Below are positions 33,114 to 43,337 of a stretch of 64,000 nt of DNA, piece after piece. Origin of the DNA: Forficula auricularia (Eukaryota > Arthropoda > Insecta > Dermaptera > Forficulidae); contig JALMQS010000069.1 in NCBI GenBank assembly GCA_024734495.1, positions 2,306,216 to 2,370,215 of the forward strand, given 5' to 3'. Made by a program: the position numbers and the translations under genes. A model generated the notes under the pieces. It searched no databases, was not told where the DNA came from, and saw only the letters and a list, made by a program, of their open reading frames with translations. Position 1 is the first letter of the stretch, and every line of letters begins with the position of its first letter.

Positions 33114-33761
33114 CACTGCTCGACAAAATTAAACAAAAATTTATCCGCGTAAACCTAACAATGAACTCCGGTAGAGTTGTGTACGCTGATTATCATGCAA
33201 TTTCCCGATTTTTTATAACACGTTAGAGTTTTGAAATATTACCGGTTAAAATGACGAAAAATGCCATTTTGACCTACATTCGAGTCCCATTAGATATTAA
33301 ACAGCAAAATTTGTTATCAAAATATTTTATTGGCGTAATAGAAGACAGCTTCCTCTTTGATTTTCAAATTACCATTTGTTTTTGGCTCAAATAGAACTCG
33401 AGTTATAACTAAAAGACTAAGTCTTTATATTTTAATCTATGACTTTTATCCTTTATAATCACGTAGTTTTAGTTTTTTAGTTATACCTTGAGTTCTGATT
33501 GAGCTAAAAACAAGTGGTAATTTGAAAATCAAAGACGAAGCTGTTTTCTATGACGTCAATAAAATATTTTGATTTCAAATATTGCTGTTTAATATTTGGG
33601 ACTTTAAAATAGGTCAAAATGGGCTTTTTAGTCATTTTGAACGATAATATCTCAAAACTCTGACGTGTTGTAAAAAATCGGGAAATTGCATGATAATCAG
33701 CGTATATAACTCTACCGGAATCCATTGATAGGTGTAAGAGGAAAATTTTTGTCGAACAGTG
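33114..33761. mobile_element. 648-bp foldback transposon with TAA target duplication
   Basis: Ends CACTGCTCGACAAAA and ttttgtcgaacagtg, flanked by TAA on both sides (33111-33113, 33762-33764). Arms of about 290 bp are near-complementary along their whole length. A 3-bp TAA duplication suggests PIF/Harbinger-type integration (inference). Each arm holds a mirrored reading frame beginning M-S-G-R-V-Y-A-D-Y-H-A-I; the right-arm version (minus, 33504-33725) is open for 73 residues and the left is broken by a stop. I do not recognise this peptide. Confidence 0.75.
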
Positions 33762-33949
33762 TAATATTACAATATCTACAGATTAATGGCTAAATCTGGA
33801 CTTATTGGACTACGGAAAGCTAAAAACGGGAATTATTTGGTATATTCGGTGTGTGATAAGCCCTTTAGGCGGCTGTAGTACTAGATTCAGTCCAAAATGT
33901 TCCTTGTTGGAAATCGTGGCTGTAATGAAACTACAGTGAGTTAATTCCA

Positions 33950-34265
33950 GCCAAAGTGGGATGCACCGCGGGTTCAATGCAACTCCCAGAATAATACGTT
34001 TTTCCTAAATTTTATTGGTGCATCCTCAGTTATATGGGAATTATACACATATTACAACACATCAGAGATGAACCTTGGGCGCAATCACGACATAAACTAC
34101 ATAAAGTTAAAATTCTTATTGTTGACAAAACTAGGATCGATTACATGTGCGTTTTGTAATATGTGTATGATTCCCAATAACTGAGGATGCACCAATAAAA
34201 TTTAAGCAGAAGCGTCTTATTCTGGGAGTTTTATTGAACCCGATGGATCCTACTTTGCCTGATAC
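33950..34265. repeat. Foldback with possible degenerate hammerhead motif
   Basis: Arms 33952-34065 and 34148-34262 pair through atgcaccaataaaatttaag and tactcccagaataatacg-type sequence. The right arm reads CTGAGGATGC, a long loop, GCAGAAGCGTC; the left arm on the other strand keeps GAAAAACGTA. If GAAACGTC is the ancestor, a hammerhead-like layout with a weak 3-bp stem II (TGC/GCA) would be present, but this is speculative. Confidence 0.55.
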
Positions 34266-34714
34266 CTCCATGAACCCACTGGAAAATGTTCTTTTTTTGG
34301 TTATTCCTGTTTAAAAAATTTTAATAATCATTTTCAATCTTCATTTTCTCTGTATGCCTAAATTCTAATACCAACGATTACTTAATAACAGAGGAGATTC
34401 TAGAAAGTTCATTTTGACGTCAAAATGTCTGTTCTTTTATAAAAAAATCATTGAGTATAGTTTAGCTTCAATTATTATGATTGAAATATGCAAAAATAAA
34501 AATTGAATCTTTATATGGGTTAAATCTTGAACAGCTAATGAGACCCAAGTTTGACTGGGACGGTTCGCCACCAAAAAATTGCCAATAATTTGCTTAGTAC
34601 CAAGTTTGAAAAAGTTTTCACTATTAAATATATGAAAGTAAAGTGATGGTTTTATTGAAAAGACATCAAAAATTTTCTCTAAGATCATCATAATAAATCC
34701 ACTTGCTATTGGTA
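34266..34714. other. AT-rich sequence, no gene seen
   Basis: I recognise no coding sequence or repeat. Confidence 0.45.
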
Positions 34715-34990
34715 CACGCTTAAATTGGATACTAACCGAACAAACGCATTCGCTAATTCGTTTGTCCCTATGACTTCTAGAGACTGGAAATCACTTCCCC
34801 AGTCCGCCATCCCAGGTACATATAACCTTCAGTTTTTCAAGACTCTCATCCACAGATACCTTCAGTTCAGCTCCAATCGCTGAAATCTCTTATTTTCACG
34901 ATACAAAGGCCCACCGAGGACTAGAGGTTGTACCTTTTTGGTGCAACTTCTTCTTGTATCAATATCATTAGATAAAAAAAGTCAACCTAT
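34715..34990 (+). pseudogene. LINE 3' end, plus strand
   Basis: The plus strand encodes the same C-terminal tail as the copy at 8877 (LDTNRTNAFANSFVPMTSRD, then W-K-S-L-P), stops at tga near 34884, and continues into 3' untranslated sequence with gaggttgtacctttttgg and gcaacttcttcttgtatc. Severely 5'-truncated. Confidence 0.7.
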
Positions 34991-35049
34991 TTAATTTCCA
35001 TTATTTTGTTATGGTGTTATCTCTGTCCTTTATTCCTTTTGTCGAATTG

Positions 35050-35230
35050 AAAAGATTAAAATGAAAGTTTTTGCCGAGAGTAGCAGAATGATTATATATT
35101 GAAGGAGACAATAAAAGAGTGTGTCTTCTGCTGGAATTATAAATTTTATTTATTTATAACTAAAATAAATAAATAAAATTTATAATTCCAGCAGAAGACA
35201 CACTCTTTTATTGTCTCCTTCATTATGAAA
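35050..35230. mobile_element. Foldback family A, copy 4 (core deleted)
   Basis: Starts with tttttgccgagagtagcaga; arms attgaaggagacaataaa and its complement ending near 35221 meet directly across aactaaaata. The central hammerhead-like motifs are deleted, leaving a hairpin with about 60-bp arms. Confidence 0.75.
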
Positions 35231-35370
35231 AGATTAAGTTTACCGAGAGTAGGAAAGCTGTTGATTCTTCAAGGAGAAAACAATGAGGTTGTTCTCTGCT
35301 TGGTATAATTTATTTGTCATTTGTTTCGAAGGTTTGACCTTGATTAATTATCAGTCTTTAATTGAAGATA
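35231..35370 (-). repeat. Related unit with damaged hammerhead-like motif
   Basis: A second signature taccgagagtaggaaagc is followed by gaggttgttctctgcttgg, as in the 4155 insertion. On the minus strand CTGATAA (35348-35354), a GAAGGT/ACCTTC hairpin and GAAAC (GAAA 35324-35327) are present with about five extra bases before stem II and a changed core base. Confidence 0.5.
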
Positions 35371-35662
35371 TTCTATCTGTTATTTTTCAAGGGTTAAAAT
35401 ACCAGATTGGATATAGGTCAATTTGTTTTGTTGTAATAGTAAGCTGGTCACACGACAAACGAATGCTAATTAAGAGCACAGTGACCTTTTGTATGTGTAC
35501 CTGCCCGTATAAACAAACACTGAGGAAAAGGGGAAGTTGGAGTTTCCAGTCTTTTCCTTTCAGCATTCTAAATTTTTTTTAAAAAATTTAACAATTGATA
35601 AATCAATTTTTTTGCAACGAAATTTTCTCTGGAGAGAGACGGACTGGTAGAAATTTTAATTT
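35371..35662. other. No gene recognised
   Basis: A 99-residue frame starts at 35283 but has no recognised domain and overlaps the repeat unit above. I do not believe it is a gene. Confidence 0.4.
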
Positions 35663-35930
35663 AAAGTAATGGAAGGCAGCCCAGAGGTAGTGAGGAAAGA
35701 AAAAATTAACACATTTAGAATAAGGTGTAATTTATTGGAATCCTTCCTCCTTTCCTTTCAAACCGACGTTTCGGAGGATTTTTCCCTTTGAAACCCTGAA
35801 GAAGGAGGAAAAAATCCTCCGAAACGTCGGTTTGAAAGGAAAGGAGGAAGGATTCCAATAAATTACACCTTGTTTTATATGTGTTAATTTTTTCTTTCCT
35901 CACTGCCTCTGGGCTGCCTTCCATTACTTT
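35663..35930. mobile_element. Foldback with intact hammerhead-like core
   Basis: Arms from aaagtaatggaaggcagc to the mirrored gctgccttccattacttt, about 125 bp each. The plus arm has CTGAAGA (35796-35802), extra A, stem II GGAGGA/TCCTCC, GAAACGTCGG from 35821. The left arm keeps the GAAA/stem II half but lost CTGAAGA. A 76-residue minus-strand frame across it is a palindrome artefact. Confidence 0.75.
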
Positions 35931-36604
35931 CAATTGATAAATCAATTTTCCTATTCTGGCAATGATGTGGATTTTTATTATACATGCACTTATTAGTATT
36001 GACTCGCGTTTTGCTTTTATTAATTTGATACCTGAGTCATTTGGAAAGGAGTGGATATTTAGTCTCAGATGTTCAGATTGAAGATTTTATTTTTTCTGAT
36101 TTTAAAAATCGCGGAAATGTTCAGTTCATCGAATTTTTAAATTTCTCTGTTTTCCCCAAGTAAATTCCATAGCAGTCTTTTTGCATTTTCAAATTAAAAT
36201 ATAAACTCCTTCGTTCTCGATATTAGTTAATTTATATTTTTAATTGAAACTCACTTCTTTTTCTAGCACCGCTTTCTAAATATTGTATAAGTTTTATGTT
36301 TCACTTTTTGGTTTAAAGTTTCAAAAGTTTTCTATAATAGGGTAAAATTAATGTAGACTTACATTTTCCTATTTTCTGTGATTAGATTGAATTCAGGGTT
36401 AATTTTTTATTTTTTTTAGCTAATAGTTGGTCTACTATTAGCTTTCTTTTTGCTATGAAAAAATAAAGCTCATTTTTTTTACTTAAAATTTAGGGCATTC
36501 AATTTCTAAATGAGATGAATAAATTTCAAAATGGAAATTATCAATATAAAATTGAAAAAAAGGTATAGCGCTCAATTCAATGGGTATCTATCTTACTATC
36601 TTTT
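35931..36604. other. AT-rich sequence, no gene seen
   Basis: I recognise no coding sequence or repeat. Confidence 0.5.
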
Positions 36605-36764
36605 TTTTTAATGAAAATGATGAGAGAAGGAGTTGCACCAAAAAGGCGCATCCCCTAAAGGCCTGGGTTGGCCCCTCCATCTTGAAAGGAAGAAGGGTTT
36701 TATGGGCTGGGTAGGGGTCGAAGGTATCTGTGGATACGGGTCTTAAACAGCTGAAGGTTATTGG
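36605..36764 (-). pseudogene. LINE 3' end (outer element), distal part
   Basis: Minus-strand 3' untranslated region and last codons of the same family as 8497-9065 and 59428-60224 (ggagttgcaccaaaaagg, gaaggtatctgtgg, cttaaacagctgaagg). The sequence breaks at about 36763 and resumes at about 38233 after an inserted LINE. Confidence 0.7.
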
Positions 36765-38232
36765 ATAAACTTATATATAACAGAATGTTGAGATTTTGCT
36801 TAAATTTTATTTCAGATAAACAATATGGTTTTGTTCCTGGTCGTTCGACAATCACCAACTTAACTTTATTCACAAACTCAATCTTTTCTAGTTTTAATAG
36901 AAATAATCAACTAGATGCAATATACTTAGATTTCAAGAAGGCTATCGATTTAATTAATCACAAAATTCTACTATTAAAACTTAAACATTATAAATTTTCA
37001 TCCATATGATTAAATGGCTTGAAAACTATTTATCTAATAGAAATTCTTATGTACAAATAAAAGGAACCAAATCCCGTAATTTTATAGCTCCATCAGGAGT
37101 CCCACCAGGAAGTCACCTTGGTCCTTTACTATTTTTATTGTTTATTAACGACTTACCACATATAATTGAATTTTGTGACATTCTATTATTTGCAGATGAC
37201 ATTAAACTGTTTTTGGAAATTTCAAAGAAAGAAGATTGCCTAAAAATGCAATCCGATTTGAATAAAATTATGAATTGGTGTAACATGAACCTGCTGTTCC
37301 TCAACTTCGATAAATGTCTCACTATTACCTTTTCAAGAGGTATTAATCAAATTACTTTTGATTATTTACTCTCGACTAACATAAACGGCGGTAGAGTCGA
37401 CACTATTAAAGACTTGGGAGTCATTTTTGACTCAAAACTCACATTCAGCGATCACCTGGCCTACATTCTAAGTAAAGCTAATCGGAGCTGGGGATTTGGA
37501 TTTCGAAACACGAAATCATTTAAAAATCCTAATACAATTAAATATTTATATTTGACTCTAATCAAATCTTTGCTAATGTATGCATCAACAGTCTGGAGGC
37601 CATTCGGAAAGAATAACATGAACAGACTGGAGAGAATTCAGCACAAAGTGTTAACACAGCATACCTTTCGGGCAATCCTTTGTCGAGATATGACCATGAT
37701 TACACTTCAACTGCTGAAACTTTCTGTCTTGCTTCTGTTACATCTTCCAAGATTGCCTCCGATGTTATATTTGTGTACAAGATTAAGTCCAACAAGGTGA
37801 ATTGTCCTGATCTTCAAAACCTGTTTTCAATTCATAACTCAAATTATGTACTTAGAAATAGACTACCTTTTTATCCAGAAGTACCATCCACCCGGCACTC
37901 TGAGGCTAATCCAATATTCAGATTAAGTAGATGTTATAACAATTTATCTAAACAACTAGAAAACCCTTTGGACTTCTCATTGAACATTAATAGAGTCGCA
38001 GTCTTGTTCAAAATGTTGACCCTAGTCTACAAGTAACTATTCTATTATTATATTTCATCACATTACTATTATCTTATATTATTTTTATTTCTCTATTGTT
38101 ATTTAACATATACTCTATCATTATTATATTAATTTAATAATATTACTTTGTCTATTATTGTTAATTTTGTTATATTCAATAATTATTGTATTATATTAAT
38201 GTATAAGGCATTTAGCCGTTGAAAAAAAAATA
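36765..38232 (+). pseudogene. Inserted non-LTR retrotransposon, 3' part, three frames
   Basis: Three frames read as one degraded RT. Frame 1 (36761-37009) has QYGFVPGRST and IYLDFKKAID with the first catalytic Asp. Frame 2 (37006-37800) has SGVPPGSHLGP (residues 30-40) and LLFADDIKLF with the catalytic Asp pair (64-65), then LGVIFDSKLTFSDHL. Frame 3 (37680-38036) holds the C-terminal tail (RLSRCYNNLSKQLENPLDFS). Frames 1/2 overlap in ATGA and 2/3 near 37680, so at least two indels occurred. The 3' end is an A run near 38220. This family differs from the LINE it is inserted in and from 25722. Confidence 0.85.
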
Positions 38233-38720
38233 AGTCGTGGGGAAGACGGTGGCTGGGAGCGAGTTCCAGTCTCTGGAGGTCATAGGAATTAGAGCGTTGG
38301 AGAAAGCGCTTGTTCGATTTTTATCCAATTTGACAGCGAAGGGGTGCTGAGAGTTGGAAAACGGCGTGTTTCTCTTAAAGGGGGTTTTAGGGGGGGATAA
38401 TTGATTTCAGCTCGACTGAACAGACACCATGATAGTATCTGTAGTACAGGAAAAAGGCAGAAACGGTTCTTCGGTGAGCCAGGGAGTCTATTGAGTTAGT
38501 TAGGGCCGGGTCTCCTATTAGTTTAATTGCTCGCTTCTGAATTGCATCCAGTGTGGCAAGAGAATGCTTGGAGGCTCCTCTCCACAGATGAGAGCCATAT
38601 TCGAGACAGGGACGATTTTGAGCCTTATACAGTGTAAGAAGTTGACTGGGAGTATAATAGCGTCTAGACCTAAATAGGAGACAAATCTTGCGCGCTGTAG
38701 TTTTAACAGAATCTATATCT
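38233..38720 (-). pseudogene. LINE C-terminal region (outer element), proximal part
   Basis: The minus strand encodes LYKAQNRPCLEYGSHLWRG, SLATLDAIQKRA and SLAHRRTVSAFFLYYRYYHG, closely matching the 59428-60224 copy. With 36605-36764 it reconstitutes the 3' portion of one LINE copy interrupted by the plus-strand LINE. Confidence 0.8.
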
Positions 38721-38734
38721 ATTTATTCTATATT

Positions 38735-38905
38735 TATTATAATCGGCTTGCGCGACGACCCCGACTTGATTTTTTTAATTTTCAAACCCTCTAATACTAG
38801 TTCATAACAAGTAAAATTTATTAAAATTAGTAAAATTAAGTTATTATTTTAAAGCCTCAGCAAGATGATCGCCGATGGCGGGTCTTGCAGCTGCTATTAT
38901 AATAT
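38735..38905 (+). mobile_element. Helitron-like short repeat
   Basis: Starts aatcggcttgcgcgacgac, as at 53084, and ends with a CGCC-GAT-GGCG hairpin then ggtcttgcagctgc. The ending parallels the CCGC-CGAAA-GCGG...CAGCTAG end at 11477, with CTGC in place of CTAG. Non-coding. Confidence 0.45.
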
Positions 38906-39321
38906 TGGAGTCATCAAAAATTACTTTTGTGGTTGTTTTGAAGAATTTACAGGATATGCCTTAGATAGAGACTCCGGAAATTAGAACGGAAATGTTATGA
39001 AATCAATAAAAAATTTAATTAATTATCTATATAGTTTATATAGTGTATACCAACAACAAAATCATCAACATCACTTTATAATCAAAATTGTACCGAAAAA
39101 TCTCTATACATTCTTTAATTGAATATCAATCATTTCTCTATCAAACTCTTTTCTATACCGTGAGTGCAATGACCACCTTATCTATGTTTTTACAAAGGTT
39201 TTTCCTCAAATGCAAAGGTGGCAAAAAAAATCAATGTGTAGTAGCAATTTTTGTTTATATTTAGTATCAGTAATCTAACATAAATGGAGATAAAGGTGAA
39301 AATCGGTTTCATATTTTTTAA
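38906..39321. other. AT-rich sequence, no gene seen
   Basis: I recognise no coding sequence or repeat. Confidence 0.45.
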
Positions 39322-39955
39322 TCTCTATATATATATAATTAAAGTTTTGTCTGTACATAAGTCCAAATCACGCCAAATTTTTCTTGCACAGCTTTCTAGC
39401 AAAGTTATGAAAGAAAACACCTTCAACAAAATTCCTCTCTGTCTGTCTGTTTGCGTGGTTTCCGCAAAAAGTTGCTCGCGATTAACGTAAAAACAGTTGA
39501 AGGGATTATTATGAAATTTCATGTTTGCATCAGATGTCTTCTAACTTAGGTTTATAGCTATATAACGTTTTGAAATTTTGACCCCAAAAGGAGGTTTGTG
39601 GGGGGGGGGGCGAACGAATAAAAATGATCAAATAACTACTAAACTATTAACTCTACGGGAAATTTTATAATGAGCAAAGTTGTAAGGGGGGGGGGGGTGA
39701 TTTCTGATAACTTTTGTTTAAAAAAATTCACACAAAAAAGAGTGGAGGGTGAAAAAAAATGTAAATTCTTGCCCTTGGAGCAACTTCAACCAAATTTTGT
39801 ACACATAATCTGTGGGTCACTAGAAGGCTAGAAAGGCAAAAACTAACCACCCAAATTGGGGGGAGGGTCAAAAAATGAAAATTATTGCTCTTGGATGGGG
39901 GTGGGGTGTGAGGGTGGGGGTTCAGAGCGCCGCCGCAGGGGGACCTTGCAGCTAG
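39322..39955 (+). mobile_element. Non-autonomous Helitron-like element
   Basis: 5' end TCTCTATATATATATAATT directly after A (39321); 3' end GCAGG-hairpin-TTGCAG then CTAG, directly before T (39956). TC start, CTAG end, a short 3' hairpin and A/T host junction without target duplication are the Helitron signature. The interior has gttttgtctgtacataagtc and several G runs but no Rep/helicase frame. Confidence 0.65.
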
Positions 39956-40298
39956 TATATCTATAAAATTGAATAAGTAAACTCTATCCGTATATATTAT
40001 ATAGATAATGGGCTGTTCGTTTTTGCACTTTTAGTCTTCTGGGGTCCACTGATTATGTACACAATATTTGGTTGTGTGCGGATTATCTGGTTTGCGGATG
40101 ATCCGTGCATGAATTTAATTTTTAAAAAAAAAGGAAAAATATTATCAATTGCATTAATCACAATACGGACCTGATTTCTGTTGACACTTTGTTGGAGTAC
40201 ATCGACCAATGGGAATTTGAGTATAACGACATAATAGCTCTTAGAAAATTCGAACTAATATTAAAATAAATTGACACGTTCTGATGTGGTACACTTGT

Positions 40299-40738
40299 CT
40301 TTACCATACACTTCTGGTTGAATTTGATAGAAGGGCCTAGATTTTCAGTTTTCACCGCCGCCCCCCCCCCCCCCGCCCCATTTTGGGCGGTTTGTTTTTT
40401 AATTTTTAGTCTTCTGGTAGCCCATTGATTATATACAAAATTTGATTGAGTTTGCACTAGTTTTTGAAGTAGCTCGTACATAAAAATTTGCTAACGCATT
40501 TACTAACATAATAAAAGACCAACAGATATTTTGACAAAACAATCATTATCTCGAAAAATATAATTTTTTCGATGTTCACTTATTAGAACTTTTTTGTAGA
40601 CCGAAATGCCATGGATTTGCCCAATTATTTTAATCAAAATAGTTTCATCCGTTTTTTAGATATTTCGAAAAAAAAGAAGCAAAAAAACACTTTTTTCATG
40701 GACGATTACAATACTTGACCATACCCTATATGGTAAAG
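40299..40738 (-). mobile_element. Element B, copy 2 (minus)
   Basis: CTTTACCATAC at the left and GTATGGTAAAG-type sequence (tatggtaaag) at the right. It is the reverse complement of the copy at 20369, shortened internally to 440 bp, and has a C run at 40360. Non-coding. Confidence 0.65.
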
Positions 40739-41480
40739 TATAAATCATTAAAATATTCCTGCAAACAAACCAAAATCACAGACTTTCAAAACATGTTAAA
40801 ATAATTGTCTGCCTTAGAAATGTATAATATGTTATAAATTAGAAATAAATCATTATAGGTGGATTTATCCGTGTTTTTCGATTGCCCCCTCTCCCCACCA
40901 TTTGCTCGGATAATCGGGAGTTTACTGTATTAAAAAAAATGCCTCTGGTCACAGTCGGTTGTCTAGATACAGGCGTTTTCATAAAGTGCTGCTCTCTTCT
41001 GGGTGTTTTGGCTCCTAAGCTTCGAGATAGACTTGTTGAAAACGAATAATAATTATATTATACATATAATAATTAATTAAATATAATAAATAAATAGGAA
41101 TTTTCTCGATTATTATCTAATATAATTTATGGTATTAAGTCCAAACATGAATTATTAAATATTATGAAAGATTTCAATTTCCCTATGGTAATAGATTCAA
41201 ATTTTCTTAGAAAATCATAAGATGGTATCATCTATTAAATCCGATGGAATTGATTATTTTTAATTATATGTCAGAAGGGTTGTTTTTCACACCCTGGGGA
41301 ATCGAACCCGAGTGCCAGTAAGAGCAATCCGGGCCATCTGGCTCACCTGTGAGATGCGAACCTCTGACATATGTTAACTTGTAAAAGCGTTAAATATTTT
41401 ACTCCAAGATTATTATCTTAATTTGTAAAATTTCGCTATCTAGTGATTCTAAATTTGAGTTGTTTACCAAAAAAGAATTT
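40739..41480. other. No gene; one SINE-like fragment
   Basis: 41285-41365 read on the minus strand has a tRNA-like B box GGGTTCGATTCC and an upstream gagccagatggcccgg, resembling the fragment at 31785. The rest is AT-rich. Confidence 0.4.
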
Positions 41481-41845
41481 AGTCTTTTTGATTTTAAGTC
41501 GATTCTTCCACGTTTTCAGTAGAGGTTGCCATTAATAGTCAAAACATCAAAAATTGAATGCAATAAAGTTATTCCTCTAGTATTAGATAAGAATCGATTG
41601 TTATTTTTGATTTTAAGCCGATTCCTTCATGTCTTCAGCAATGGTTACCAATAATAATCGAAGCGTCAAAAATCTAATGTAGAATTATTATTCCTCAAGT
41701 ATTAGATGAGAATCGGTAGCTATTATTGAATTTAACTCGATTCCTTCATGTCTTCAGCAATGGTTACCAATAATAGCCGAAACGTCAAAAATCCAATCTA
41801 GAATTGTTATTCCTCGAGTATTAAATGAGAATCAATCATTATTTC
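41480..41845 (+). repeat. 119-bp tandem repeat, three units
   Basis: The anchor gattc(c)tt recurs at 41501, 41620 and 41739. Each unit contains ttcagcaatggttacc (varied in unit 1), taatagccgaaacgtcaaa and cctcgagtattagatgagaa. GAAACGTC is exact only in unit 3 (41779); CTGAAGA occurs on the opposite strand of units 2 and 3. Confidence 0.8.
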
Positions 41846-42347
41846 AAATGAATTTGGATAAAGATTAGCAACGATCTGTTGCAGTTTATTTAAATTTAAA
41901 ATAATCGGCTATCTTATAATTTGATATGAATATTCAAAAGTGAAAAATTTATATTTTAATGCAATATTTAAAAATATTATTATAGAATAGATTTAGGTAT
42001 AGATAGAGTGATATATCTTTCATATTATTGCTGATTATTAAAAAATTATTGATAATTTTTATGAAATTTAAGAGATGATGAATTAAAAAAAATGATTGTA
42101 TTTATTAAAAATTCTAATGAATTACTCCCTCCGTCCGAAAATATGGTATACATTTTAATATTTTTTTTTGTCTGAGAATATAGTATACATTTGCGAAAAA
42201 AATCAAATAAAACTAAAATTAAATATAGAAAAAATATTAAATTCATTTTATTATCACAAAAACTAAATACAAATAATTTTAGTTTAATCTAAATTTAGTT
42301 AAAGCGAGATTTAGCGCCTTGTTAAACGCTTCTTCAGAACATATATA

Positions 42348-42782
42348 CAGAGTGTTTCAGGAGGAATAGTAAATATTTTGGGAGGTGGTAGTATAGACGA
42401 ATTGCAATAAAAAATGTCATATAACATGTGTCCAATTTTTATTGAGTACAGAGTTACAGCTGTTAGTATGTAACCCAATATTGGCACACTCACCACGTGT
42501 AAATAAATACGCGCGCCATGTTTAAACGCTACAATACAGTAGACTTGGCCAACAAATCACAATGAAAACTTCAAAAACTAAAGCACAACTTCACAACTGG
42601 AACATCAACACTCTACTGCTGACATTTGATAAATACGCTAATAGCAACCGGTGTACCAATACACGAAACGAAAATACATTGAACCCAGCTGTATCTCTGA
42701 ACTCAATAAAAATTGGACACTTTTTTATTGCAATTATACTACCACCTCCTAAAATATTTACTATTCCTCCTGAAATACCCTG
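42348..42782. mobile_element. MITE nested in the Stowaway-like element
   Basis: Ends CAGAGTGTTTCAGGAGGA (left) and tcctcctgaaataccctg (right), flanked by TA. Inverted arms of about 100 bp share aatagtaaatattttgggag and the ttattgagt..cagagttacagct part. The interior has a 93-residue plus-strand frame with no known domain. Confidence 0.7.
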
Positions 42783-42789
42783 TATACCT

Positions 42790-42906
42790 ACTTTTCAGCT
42801 AATCGACCTTCACGATGAAGTTTTACCTTATTTACCTGTATGAGTGATTTCCCCCTCGTTTCAACATAATTGATTCCATGTGCGTTTGTAATGTTATAAA
42901 AACTTT
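42790..42906 (-). pseudogene. Plant-type mariner transposase, later fragment
   Basis: The minus strand reads KVFITLQTHMESIMLKRGGN, then after a frame change NKVKLHREGRLAEK and a stop. Plant mariner transposases have a corresponding V-F-L-T-L-Q-x-x-M-E-x-I-I-x-x-x-G-G-N and K-x-x-L-x-R-x-G-x-L near the end of the catalytic domain. The catalytic Asp residues lie in the missing middle. The fragment abuts the nested MITE at 42782. Confidence 0.6.
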
Positions 42907-42960
42907 ATCAAGAGTAGATATTTCTCTCTAGTTTATTAAATGCATCTTGAACACATTCCA

Positions 42961-43116
42961 TCAATTTTTATTAATACCACCGTGTTCTAATTTTTCTTTG
43001 TCCTTCAAATACTGTAATAGCTGTTGCAAGATACCATAACGTTGTTCATAAGTCAATTGCTTCAATTTGGCATCTCTTCTTTGTAAATTCACGTTATTTG
43101 AGTTAAAATTTTCCAT
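42961..43116 (-). pseudogene. Plant-type mariner transposase, N-terminal fragment (51 aa)
   Basis: A minus-strand ORF from ATG at 43116 to TGA at 42961. It contains LKQLTYEQRYGILQQLLQYL followed by KDKEKLEHGG. Plant mariner-like (DD39D) transposases begin their helix-turn-helix region with a similar L-T-x-E-Q-R-x-x-I-x-x-x-L-L block followed by K-L-x-x-G. The match is by eye and from memory of the family. The following HTH residues are lost. Confidence 0.65.
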
Positions 43117-43337
43117 TTTGAAATTACAGCGGTGATTATTTTATTTTTCTTAAAAATACTAAACTTTGGTCTTCAAATTCCCTGGTTTACTCAAAATCAA
43201 CGCCTCACAAATATGTTAAGATATTTAGTTATCAATGTAAACAATAACAATATAATGAGTATTGCCAGTTGCTTTCGAAACTCGAGATAATCTAAAATTT
43301 TCTTTCAAATGTATACCATATTTTCGGACGGAGGGAG

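Larger units (their letters stand above)
42125..43337 (-). mobile_element. Stowaway-like mariner element, decayed
   Basis: The terminal inverted repeats CTCCCTCCGTCCGAAAATAT then ggtatacatttt are nearly perfect at both ends and flanked by TA (42123-42124, 43338-43339). Length 1213 bp. The minus strand carries two transposase fragments (next entries) of the plant mariner type, and a 435-bp MITE is inserted at 42348-42782. The CTCCCTCCGTCC start is the hallmark of Stowaway/plant mariner-like elements, unexpected beside animal-type LINEs. Confidence 0.8.

Noticed and set aside
35283..35582. 99-residue open frame
   Set aside because: It starts inside a repeat unit of the ribozyme foldback group, has no recognised domain and no codon pattern unlike the surrounding AT-rich DNA.
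35715..35945. 76-residue minus-strand frame containing two similar halves
   Set aside because: It runs across a palindrome; the similarity of its halves follows from the inverted arms, not from protein repeats.
41480..41845. Intact hammerhead ribozyme satellite
   Set aside because: CTGAAGA and GAAACGTC lie on opposite strands, so no simple hammerhead core forms; kept only as a low-confidence finding.
42125..43337. Window being plant DNA, suggested by the Stowaway-type terminal repeat
   Set aside because: The LINE families, the DD41D mariner and the tRNA-SINE types fit an arthropod better; one element is not enough to change the assignment, though contamination should be excluded.
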